Assembly: GCA_016711705.1 (NCBI GenBank)
Contig: JADJSK010000002.1
Span: 620,001-684,000, forward strand
Origin: Candidatus Brachybacter algidus
GTDB taxonomy: Bacteria; Bacteroidota; Bacteroidia; Chitinophagales; Saprospiraceae
DNA length: 64,000 nt
Direction: 5' to 3'
Made by a program: the position numbers and the translations under genes. A model generated the notes under the pieces. That model did no database searches, was not told the DNA's origin, and saw only the letters and a list, made by a program, of their open reading frames with translations. Of the stretch, positions 53,777-63,100 are shown one piece after another; position 1 is the stretch's first letter; every line of letters begins with the position of its first letter.

Positions 53777-56662
53777 ATGAGTTCAAAGTATATAAAATTG
53801 TTGTTAACAATAGCTTTTGTTGTTGGATACAAACAATTTATATACAATCAACGCCCGTTGAACTCATCTCTTGGGTCGGAGCAGACTAATTGGGTCAAGA
53901 CACGAGAAGGAATTAATAATAACTACAAATTATATAATAGAGAAGTCCTGGATGCTTATCTGGATAAAGCATTGCAAAATAATGACCTCCTTAAGGCTGC
54001 TGAAATCTCTAATTTTGGTTTTGTAACTGCTTATAATCATGGTCTCTGGTTAGAACTTAATTATTTCTTACAAAAGGCACAATCAATTCTTCCCCATTTA
54101 GTTGATCCTGAATTAAAGCGTAAATATTATTACGACTACTTCGATTATTCTACAAAGAATTTGTGGCACGAGAATGATTATCAAAAAATTGATTCATTTC
54201 AGAAATACACTATAAAGATCATCAGAGGTTGGGGGAAATTATCTGAAATCGATAAATATTGGTTAGGATATGCTTATAGGAATTTGGGAAATAATGCAAT
54301 TAACCGTGACTTAACTGCCGCATTGGGGTATTATAATGAAGGAAAAAAAGTCGATCCTAATAGCCTCTACACCAAAAAGAAAATTGCGGAGTATTATTCA
54401 TTCTTGAATGATTCTGCCCAATCTTTCAAAATATACAGAGAGAGTATAAATTCCGGTATAAAAAACACCCCTAAAAATAACTACAATGAGCAGTTATGCG
54501 ATATTTTAGTGCAATTCACATACGAGCAATTGAAATTTGACGATATCAAAGGAGCGCAACAAAGTTTGAGTCTTCTTGATGTTTATAAAACTGATAATGA
54601 ATATAATAACCTCCAAAAGATATACTTAGAAGGGAAAGTCCATTCGGCAAAGGGTAAATACGATTTGGCAAACAAATATCTGCAAAGTTTTATCTCAATA
54701 AGCGAACGCAGATATGGGAAGAAAAAACAGTCTTCTATTCTTGCCATATATGATCTAGCAAAGAATGAATTTGCTACAAAAGACTATCGACAATCACTCG
54801 CCTCTATCCAAAAAGCCCTGATTAATTCATCACTCCAGTTTTCTAATGCAGACATAAATAAAATCCCGGATCCTGATCAGATCATTTTTAAAAATGAAGC
54901 AATAGATTTACTCCAGTTAAAAGCTAGAAGCCTTTATGCATTAAGTGATTATATCACTGCTATCAAAAGTAATGATTTGGCATTCAAATTGATAGAAAGG
55001 GTGCAATCAAACTTTCAAAATGATGAAGAGATCAGTTCTAGTAATAACGAATACAAAGACATATATGAAGATCAACTTGACTATTTATATGTACTTCAGA
55101 AAGGAAGCGATGACCGGGAAATCGCGGAGCAGGCACTTCAAGTATTTGAAATGAGTAAAAATTCAATTCTGCTCAAAAATTATCGCAATTCGAATGCAAT
55201 GGTCTTCGGCGGCATTCCTGAGAATCTGATCCAAAAGGAGTCCCGAATCAAAAATGAACTTACAAGTTTGGAGAAAACAATCCGTGACCAAGCGGAGGGT
55301 AGTAATTTCAATAATACAAATGAGTTACTCAATTTAATCAGTGCTAAAAAGAAAGAGTATAATTCAATTATTCAAGATTTTAAGATACGTTATCCCAATT
55401 ATTTTAGGCTGAAGTATAACTATAAATTTGTGGAGATTAATGACGTAACCTCCAATCTGGAAGAAGGAAAGGCAATGGTTCAGTATTTCATGGGTGAACG
55501 ATATATTTATGCTTTAGTAATCAATCGAAATAAAAGCAATTTTTATAGACTTTCGAGGACTGAAGATGTTAAGCAAAGACTATATGATCTGACATATGGA
55601 ATGGAGCTTTATGCTTCCAAAGAGTCAGAATACTTTAGTAAAAGATATGATCTCACTTATTCCCGACTCGCATACAAACTCAATAATTTACTGATAGAGC
55701 CTATCCGACCATCCCTTATTGGTATAACTAAAATGGCGCTCATCGTAGATGGTGAGCTTGGCTTTCTACCTTTTGATATTCTGCTGACTTCAGCAGTCGA
55801 CATAGACAAGATCCCCATGTATAAATCATACCCGTTTCTATTAAAAGATTTTTCAATCAGCTATAATACTTCCGGAACTTTATGGTTAGAAATGGAACTT
55901 TCTGATGACAAGTCTAAAAATATTTCATGGACAGGATTTGCACCATCATATGATGTGACGAGCCAGTCATCTCCTTATAATCTTGTTAACTCTAGCAAGG
56001 AGATCCGGCGGCTCTCTTATGAATTGGGAGGTAATTACTTTGTTGGTAAAAACGCGACGAAGAAAGTATTTCTCGAAGAGGTCAACGAGAAATCATTGGT
56101 TCAATTCGCGGGTCATTGTATAATTAACGACAAATACCCGGATAGTTCGTATCTGGCCTTTACGGATGTAGGGTCAGAAGCAAAGGATTGGAAACTTACA
56201 GTGAATGATATCTACGGTATTCATGTCAGTTCGAAATATGTAGTACTTTCTGCATGCGAAACGGGCATAGGTCTCATCAAAAAAGGGGAGGGCATCATGA
56301 GTCTTTCAAGGGCATTCGCTTTTGCAGGTGCTTCATCAATTCTCTCTACATTCTGGAAGGTGGATGATAAATACTCTTATACGCTTATGTCGGAATTATA
56401 CAATTATTTGAGTAAGGGGATGACAAAGGACGATGCATTAAGAAATTCTAAATTGGATTTTATAAAAAGTGTCAGTAATGCAGAAGCGCATCCTTTCAAT
56501 TGGGGATCATTTGCCACTATTGGCAATACTAGCAGTATAGATTTGGAAAAGTTCACGCCTTGGTGGCAATACCTGATTTATATCTCTTTGCTAGTAGGAC
56601 TTGGTTTTGTGGGTCTTTGGATTTTTGTAAGATGGAGAGGAGGTCAGAGGTCAATAATCTAG
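53777..56662 (+). CDS. Membrane-anchored TPR-CHAT protein (putative caspase-like peptidase)
   Basis: A 961-residue protein. A hydrophobic N-terminal helix (about 6-25) may be a signal anchor. TPR-like helices (about 60-420) include GYYNEGKKVDPN and LKARSLYAL. The CHAT domain (about 640-915) has His780 in FAGHCIIN and Cys827 in LSACETG, the caspase-like dyad, plus GEGIMSLSRAFAFAG and the terminal NWGSFATIG motif. A membrane segment near 930-951 (WWQYLIYISLLVGLGF) is followed by a basic tail. CHAT peptidases cut partner proteins when activated through their TPR part. The likely location of the domain is the periplasm (inference). Its neighbour is a small exported Cys-rich protein. Reaction and trigger are unknown. 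Confidence 0.9.
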   Translation: MSSKYIKLLLTIAFVVGYKQFIYNQRPLNSSLGSEQTNWVKTREGINNNYKLYNREVLDAYLDKALQNNDLLKAAEISNFGFVTAYNHGLWLELNYFLQKAQSILPHLVDPELKRKYYYDYFDYSTKNLWHENDYQKIDSFQKYTIKIIRGWGKLSEIDKYWLGYAYRNLGNNAINRDLTAALGYYNEGKKVDPNSLYTKKKIAEYYSFLNDSAQSFKIYRESINSGIKNTPKNNYNEQLCDILVQFTYEQLKFDDIKGAQQSLSLLDVYKTDNEYNNLQKIYLEGKVHSAKGKYDLANKYLQSFISISERRYGKKKQSSILAIYDLAKNEFATKDYRQSLASIQKALINSSLQFSNADINKIPDPDQIIFKNEAIDLLQLKARSLYALSDYITAIKSNDLAFKLIERVQSNFQNDEEISSSNNEYKDIYEDQLDYLYVLQKGSDDREIAEQALQVFEMSKNSILLKNYRNSNAMVFGGIPENLIQKESRIKNELTSLEKTIRDQAEGSNFNNTNELLNLISAKKKEYNSIIQDFKIRYPNYFRLKYNYKFVEINDVTSNLEEGKAMVQYFMGERYIYALVINRNKSNFYRLSRTEDVKQRLYDLTYGMELYASKESEYFSKRYDLTYSRLAYKLNNLLIEPIRPSLIGITKMALIVDGELGFLPFDILLTSAVDIDKIPMYKSYPFLLKDFSISYNTSGTLWLEMELSDDKSKNISWTGFAPSYDVTSQSSPYNLVNSSKEIRRLSYELGGNYFVGKNATKKVFLEEVNEKSLVQFAGHCIINDKYPDSSYLAFTDVGSEAKDWKLTVNDIYGIHVSSKYVVLSACETGIGLIKKGEGIMSLSRAFAFAGASSILSTFWKVDDKYSYTLMSELYNYLSKGMTKDDALRNSKLDFIKSVSNAEAHPFNWGSFATIGNTSSIDLEKFTPWWQYLIYISLLVGLGFVGLWIFVRWRGGQRSII

Positions 56663-56676
56663 TAAATCAGTAGTCA

Positions 56677-56753
56677 GTAATCAGGTAATAAGTATCAGCT
56701 TTTTATTAATCAGTACTGAGTACTCAGTTACTCAGTACTCATTACCTGATTAC
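56677..56753. repeat. Nested inverted repeat between the CHAT gene and the str operon
   Basis: Outer exact arms of 13 bp (GTAATCAGGTAAT, 56677-56689; ATTACCTGATTAC, 56741-56753) enclose exact 11-bp arms (AGTACTGAGTA, 56712-56722; TACTCAGTACT, 56729-56739). The outer pair could form a long hairpin in RNA. The sequence beyond, to 56820, is word-like (CATTACCC) and holds no gene. Confidence 0.85.
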
Positions 56754-56833
56754 CTCATCTCCTCATTACCCGACCGATTCCCATTACCCATTATATATAT
56801 TAGAAAAATTAATGAAATATTTTTAAACAAAGC

Positions 56834-56864
56834 TTTGTGCAATTGGAAAATAGTCGTAACTTTG
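56834..56864 (+). promoter_or_regulatory. Promoter of the str operon (rpsL-rpsG-fusA)
   Basis: TTTG (56834-56837), a spacer of exactly 19 nt and TAACTTTG (56857-56864) match the Bacteroidota consensus fully. The leader to the rpsL ATG is about 104 nt. Confidence 0.88.
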
Positions 56865-56974
56865 CATCCACTTTGAGAAAAGAGGGCAAAATAGGTAGTC
56901 CAAACATAGGAATCTAGCTGTTTTGAGCCATTTTTGAGAATAATTTTTAATCGTAATTACACAAAAAGCATAAT

Positions 56975-57349
56975 ATGCCTACTATAAATCAATTGGTAAG
57001 AAAGGGCAGGAAAGTAGTCGAAATCGCCAGCAAATCAAGAGCTCTTGAGTCTAGTCCTCAGAAGCGTGGTGTTTGTACAAGAGTTTATACTACTACTCCT
57101 AAGAAACCGAACTCAGCACTTAGAAAAGTAGCGAAAGTAAGGCTTACCAACCAGATAGAAGTGATCGCTTATATCCCTGGAGAAGGTCACAACCTTCAGG
57201 AACACTCCATCGTATTGATCGCTGGTGGTAGAGTAAAAGATTTACCGGGTGTTAGATACACCATCGTTAGGGGAGCTTTAGATACTGCAGGTGTTAACAA
57301 CAGAAAGAAAAGTCGTTCACACTACGGAACTAAACGTCCTAAGAAATAA
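56975..57349 (+). CDS. rpsL: 30S ribosomal protein S12
   Basis: S12 of 124 residues, carrying the decoding-centre segments TTTPKKPNSALRKVAKV (Lys in the PNSA loop region) and PGEGHNLQEHS, with GGRVKDLPGVRY. The streptomycin-contact lysines are the wild-type residues in both loops. It starts the str operon: rpsG follows after 34 nt, then fusA. It is driven by the strong promoter at 56834. Confidence 0.99.
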   Translation: MPTINQLVRKGRKVVEIASKSRALESSPQKRGVCTRVYTTTPKKPNSALRKVAKVRLTNQIEVIAYIPGEGHNLQEHSIVLIAGGRVKDLPGVRYTIVRGALDTAGVNNRKKSRSHYGTKRPKK

Positions 57350-57383
57350 TATTATTAAGAAGCAAATAACAGCTTAAAAGAAC

Positions 57384-57851
57384 ATGAGAAAAAGGAAACC
57401 AAAAATTAGAATGATTGAAGGAGATCCAAGGTACAATGATACCATGGTGACAAAATTTGTCAATCATCTAATGTATGAAGGGAAGAAAAGTACCGCCTTT
57501 CAAATTTTTTACGATGCAATGGATATCGTTAAAGAGAAATTAGGAGAAGATGAGCACGAGGCTTGGAAAAAAGCTCTCGGTAATGCCATGCCTCAGGTAG
57601 AAGTTAGATCAAGAAGGATTGGTGGAGCTACGTTCCAGATCCCTACTGAACTTCCTGCTAACAGAAAGATCTCTATCGGTATGAAATGGTTGATCACTTT
57701 CGCAAGAAAAAGAAGTGGTAAAGGTATGGCCGATAAACTTTCTGCAGAACTAATAGCAGCAAGCAAAGGTGAAGGTGCCGCTGTAAAAAGAAAAGAAGAT
57801 ACACACCGTATGGCAGAAGCCAACAGAGCATTCGCTCACTTCAAAGCTTAA
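57384..57851 (+). CDS. rpsG: 30S ribosomal protein S7
   Basis: S7 of 155 residues. It has the conserved N-terminal RKRKPKIRMIEGDPRYND, the FVNHLMYEGKKSTA helix and the VEVRSRRIGGATFQIP rRNA-binding beta-hairpin. The C-terminal HRMAEANRAFAHF helix is usual. S7 nucleates 30S head assembly and is often the autoregulator of this operon. It sits 36 nt before fusA. Confidence 0.99.
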   Translation: MRKRKPKIRMIEGDPRYNDTMVTKFVNHLMYEGKKSTAFQIFYDAMDIVKEKLGEDEHEAWKKALGNAMPQVEVRSRRIGGATFQIPTELPANRKISIGMKWLITFARKRSGKGMADKLSAELIAASKGEGAAVKRKEDTHRMAEANRAFAHFKA

Positions 57852-57887
57852 TTTTTTTAACACAGATTTTTTTCAAAATAGATATAA

Positions 57888-60021
57888 ATGTCTTCCAAAC
57901 TTAATTTAACCAGGAACATTGGTATTGCTGCACATATCGATGCAGGTAAAACAACCACTACCGAGCGTATCCTTTTTTACACAGGTATAAGCCATAAGAT
58001 CGGAGAAGTACACGATGGTGCTGCTACAATGGACTGGATGGAACAAGAGCAGGAAAGAGGTATTACAATTACTTCTGCTGCTACCAAAACTCACTGGGAT
58101 TGGAAAGATGAGCACTATTCTATCAACATTATCGATACTCCGGGTCACGTGGATTTTACCGTTGAGGTAGAGCGTTCACTTAGAGTACTAGATGGTGTTG
58201 TTGCACTTTTTTAGTGCAGTTGATGGTGTTGAACCACAATCAGAAACACTTTGGCGTCAAGCTGACAGATATAAAGTACCTCGTCTTGGTTTTGTAAACA
58301 AAATGGACAGACAAGGTGCGGATTTCTTCAATGTTGTAAAACAAGTGAAGGAGATGTTGGCGGAAACGCTGTTCCTCTTCAGGTGCCTATCGGTGCAGAA
58401 GAGAACTTCAGAGGAGTCGTAGACCTTATAACGAATGAAGCAGTAGTTTGGAATGAAGATGATTATGGTATGACTTACAAGACTATTCCTATCCCGGAAG
58501 ATCTTGTTCAGATCGTAGCTGATCAAAGAGTTCAAATGCTTGAATCAGTAGCTGAATATGATGAAGCAATCATGGAGAAATATTTCGATGATCCAGATTC
58601 AATCACTCCTGAAGAAATCAGAGCAGCTATCAGAGCAGCAGTGGTTGATATGAAGATCGTACCTATGATGGCCGGTTCTTCATTCAAAAACAAAGGTGTA
58701 CAGGCGATGTTGGATGCAGTTTGTGCATTCCTTCCTTCACCATTGGATGTTGAAGCGGTAGAAGGTATCGATCCTCGTACAGATGCTCCTGCATTCAGAA
58801 AACCAAACGTTACTGAACCATTTGCAGCACTTGCATTCAAGATTGCTACGGATCCTTTCGTAGGTCGTCTTGCTTTTATGAGAGTTTATTCAGGTAAACT
58901 TGATGCCGGTTCTTATGTATTAAATACAAGATCTGACAATAAAGAACGTATTTCTCGACTTTATCAGATGCATGCCAACAAACAAAACCCGATCGATAGG
59001 GTAGAGTGCGGTGATATCGCAGCTGCTGTTGGATTTAAAGATATTAAAACAGGTGATACACTTTGTGATGAGGCGAATCCAATCATTCTGGAGTCTATGA
59101 CTTTCCCTGAACCGGTTATCGGTTTAGCTATTGAGCCTAAGACTACAAAAGATCTTGAGAAATTGGGTATGGGATTGGCTAAATTAGCTGAAGAAGATCC
59201 TACTTTCAGAGTTAAATATGATGAGGATACAGCTCAAACGATCATCTCAGGAATGGGTGAACTTCACCTTGAGATCATCGTGGATCGTCTTAGAAGAGAA
59301 TTCAAAGTTGAAGTAAACCAGGGAGCTCCTCAGGTCAACTACAAAGAGGCCTTAACTAAAATGGTTAATCACCGTGAGAAGTTGAAAAAACAATCAGGTG
59401 GATCTGGTCTATTTGCTGATATGGAATTCGAATTAGGTCCTGCGGATCAGGAATTCCTTGACAGCGAAGACTTCAAAAATGGTAAAACCAAACTTCAGTT
59501 TATATGGGGTATTGTGGGTGGATCAATTGATAAAAACTATATCAAACCAATCACTGACGGTTTCAACCAAATGATGGGCAATGGTATCCTTGCAGGTTAC
59601 AACATCGACAGTATGAAAGTACGTGTTCATGATGGATCAATGCACTCAGTGGATTCAAAACCAATCGCATTCGAATTGGCTGCAAAGGAAGGATTCAGAG
59701 AGGCTGCTAAGAAAGCAGGTGCTGTACTTCTTGAGCCGATCATGAAGCTTGAAGTTACAACTCCTGATGAATACACAGGTTCAGTGATAGGTGACTTGAA
59801 CAGACGTCGTGGTCTTGTAAAAAGGACAAGATGTGAAGTTCAACGCGGTTATCGTGAAAGCTGAAGTTCCACTTAGTGAAATGTTTGGTTATGTAACACA
59901 ATTACGTACTATCACTTCAGGTAGAGCATCTTCATCAATGGAATTCTCACATTTCAATCAAGCTCCTGCGAATATCGCAGCTGACGTGATCGAGAAAGCT
60001 AAAGGTGCTGTAAAAGCATAA
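57888..60021 (+). pseudogene. fusA: Elongation factor G with three apparent single-base frameshifts (probably sequencing errors)
   Basis: The gene spans 2134 nt and would encode about 710 residues, normal for EF-G, once three 1-nt changes are corrected. Break 1: one T too many in the T6 run at 58207-58212. Break 2: one G missing at 58359-58360, where GG replaces an expected GGG. Break 3: one A too many in the A5 run at 59819-59823. All reading frames join seamlessly across the breaks (FSAVDGVEPQSETL; GGNAVPLQVPIGAEE; LVKGQDVKFNAVIVK). GTPase motifs (AHIDAGKTTTTER, DTPGHVDF, NKMDRQGADF) and domains IV/V are well conserved. EF-G is essential, so the most likely cause is consensus error at homopolymers; a real pseudogene would need a second fusA elsewhere. 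Confidence 0.9.
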
Positions 60022-60060
60022 TATAAGTACAAAAAGGATTTATTTCCTTCAGAATATAGA

Positions 60061-60090
60061 AGCTCTGGTCGTTTGATCAGGGCTTTTTTG
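60061..60090 (+). terminator. Rho-independent terminator of the str operon
   Basis: A 10-bp stem (AGCTCTGGTC / GATCAGGGCT, two G-T pairs) with a GTTT loop is followed by a run of six T residues, about 40 nt after the fusA stop codon. Confidence 0.92.
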
Positions 60091-60132
60091 TTTGGATATC
60101 ATCATGATTCTCTTTTTTCAATTCAATTATTT

Positions 60133-60140
60133 TATATTTG
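60133..60140 (+). promoter_or_regulatory. Probable -7 element of the sensor gene
   Basis: TATATTTG fits the TAnnTTTG consensus and would start transcription near 60147, about 35 nt before the TTG at 60182. The -33 element is weak. Confidence 0.45.
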
Positions 60141-60181
60141 CTAACTTTCATAACCTCTGTTTAATTTACAGCGATAATAGA

Positions 60182-63100
60182 TTGAAAAATTACCCGATTC
60201 TTGAATTAAAAATCAAATTTGATATCAGAAAGTCCATATTAAAATTGTCTGTATTAATTTTACTTCTCTCATTCTTCACAAATGATACAAGTGCTCAGAG
60301 CATTAAAAGAAATTTCAGAGAGTTAACAATTTCAAACGGGCTTTCCCAGAATATGGTCAGTAGCATCCTCCAGGACCACAATGGGTACATGTGGTTTGGG
60401 ACCAAAGACGGGCTAAATCGTTTTGATGGCTATTCCTGCAAAATTTATAAATCTGATCTGTTTGACAATTCTTCCATAAGTGATAACCATATTACTTGTT
60501 TGTATGAAGACAAGGATAATAATTTATGGGTAGGAAGCAGATTGGGAGGGCTTAATTTGTATGATCCGGGTGCTGATTGCTTTATCAAAGTTATAGATTC
60601 AAGGTTTGAAGGAAAATCGATTATCATAAATTCGATTTCGGGGAATCTTAAAGATGGGATATGGATTTCCACACTTGATGGCCTGTGCTTTGGACTGGAC
60701 ATATCGAATCCCAAAAACGCTAAAAATTTAAAAGTCAAGTTTTTAAAAGTAAAAGGTTTAAGCGGACCGGATAAATCCAAAGTTCTCAACGTCTATTTGG
60801 ATAAACAAAGATTGCTTTGGATAGCAACATTTACCGGACTTCAAATTTATGATCTTAAGAATAAACAACTTGATGCTGCAGGTCTGGGTTTTTCTACTAC
60901 TAAAATAGTCGATAGGAGCAATGCAGTTGATAAAATGGCCTATTCCCCTTTTCGGGAAAGTATCTATGAAATTACAGAAGACGAAGATGGCAATATATGG
61001 ATGGCCGGTGATGCCGGATTGTATATGTTTGACTATAAAAAACGAAATTTCTTATTTCACAAGTTAGATGGATGGATCAAAACAATATCTGTTTCACGGA
61101 ATAGTAAAGGAGAAAAGGAAGTTTGGGCTGGCTCATTCTCCAATGGTCTAATGATTTTGAACATTGTAACCAATAAGCTCGAGGTCATTGAATATGATAA
61201 TTTTTCTAATCTGGGCGTATTAAATGGTTTGGTACACAAGATCTATAAGGGAAGTGACGGAACGGTCTGGATGGGAACAAATGGCCGAGGCGTTGTTTAT
61301 TTTTCGCCCAACAATTCCTTGTTTCAAAACAATATGCCCGAAAAATTAATGAATTCTCAGCCTAGTGTTTATTCTATAATTCCCATAAAAACGCATGGTG
61401 ATAAGTCTATAATTATTAATACGATGCGGTATTTTTATCATGAAGATCTTACCTATGGCCATTCAAAGTATGATACATCCTTTTTTTCCAGAATGACTTA
61501 TGAAGATGAGTATGGTAAAATCTGGATGGGTAGTACTGATGGGTTGGTGACATATAATCCTGAAACTAAAAAAATTATTCCCATAGATCCTAACGAAGAA
61601 ATTGTTTATGGCATTTATGGAATTGGGCAAAAAATTTGGTACTCCACGCCAAATTCACTTAAACTTTACAATACTCTTGACAAAACGATTCGTTCATTTA
61701 AATTACTTGGGAAAGAAGACCAGTCAAGCATTGTTTCTCATGAATCAATTTATTCCACCATTCAAGCTGATGTCGACGGGACCTTATGGATTGGTGCGGT
61801 AAATGGTCTTTATCACTTTGATCCGATTAAGGAAATATTCACGGAGGTGTATAAAAACGATCCGAAAAATCCTAAAAGTATTAGTACAAATGAAATAAAA
61901 TCCATTTTGCCGGATCCTATTCTACCCAATAAGACATTATGGGTAGGGACGACAACAGGTTTAAATAAATTTGACAAATCGACCGGAACATTTACACATT
62001 ATAATATTTCTGATGGTCTTCCGAACAATACCATTTATGGAATATTGGCAGATACAAGGGGCAATTTGTGGTTAAGTACCAATCATGGCATTTCTGTTTT
62101 TAATATCCTGAAACAAAGTTTTACAAATTTTGATGTGTACAATGGTTTGCAGAGCAACGAGTTCAATACCGGTGCCTATTTTAAAAGCAGTGATGGTGAG
62201 ATGTTCTTCGGCGGCATCAGCGGATACAATCGTTTTTATCCCGATAAGATAAATCTCCCATTAAATAAAATTCCGATTGTTATTTCTGATGTCAATCTTC
62301 CGGGTTCTAAAGTTCCTTATCGTTTCTCTTTTATTCATGATAATTTACTTACCCATGATAATAACAATATTAGTATTACGCTTGCATCTTTGGACTATGC
62401 TTCTCCGGAGAAGTTAAGATATGCTTATCGGATATACAATAGTGATACTTCCTGGATCATGCTGGGAAATAACAGAAATGTCACCCTTAGTAATCTTAGT
62501 CCGGGAAAATACGTTTTTCAAGGTAAGGGAACAGATTCTTTTGGCAGATGGGGTGATAATATAGTGGAAATGGTGTTTGTTATTTCACCTCCCTGGTGGA
62601 AATCCCTTTGGGCATATTTCTTCTATTTTATCATATTTGGTAGCCTGCTGTATTACCTATGGAATCGGAATAAGCAGCGACTTATTCAAAATCATCAACT
62701 TGAGAATGAACGTAGGGAAGCGGCAGCAATAATTGAACTTGATCTCGCAAAGACAAAGTTTGTCGACAATATCACGCACGAATTCAGGACGCCGCTTACA
62801 ACGATCCTGGGACTGACTGATGCAAACAATGTAGATGAGGATATTAGTCCGGAGAAAGTATCTCAGAAAAATGCAACTATCAGAAGGAATGGCAAGCAAC
62901 TTTTAAATCTGGTAGACCAATTACTGGAATTGTCCAGGTTAGAATCCGGCAACCAAACTATTGATTTGGAGGCCGGAGTGCTGAGTGTTTACTTATCCCA
63001 CTTAGTAAACTCTTTTGAATCTTTAGCCAATCTAAGCGGAAAAAAAGTTATTCACAACATTGACTTTGACGAAATAGTATTCATTTATGATGCGGTCAAA

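Noticed and set aside
57888..60021. Programmed frameshifting in fusA
   Set aside because: Three separate shifts of both signs are not known for EF-G, and none has a typical slippery site plus structure.
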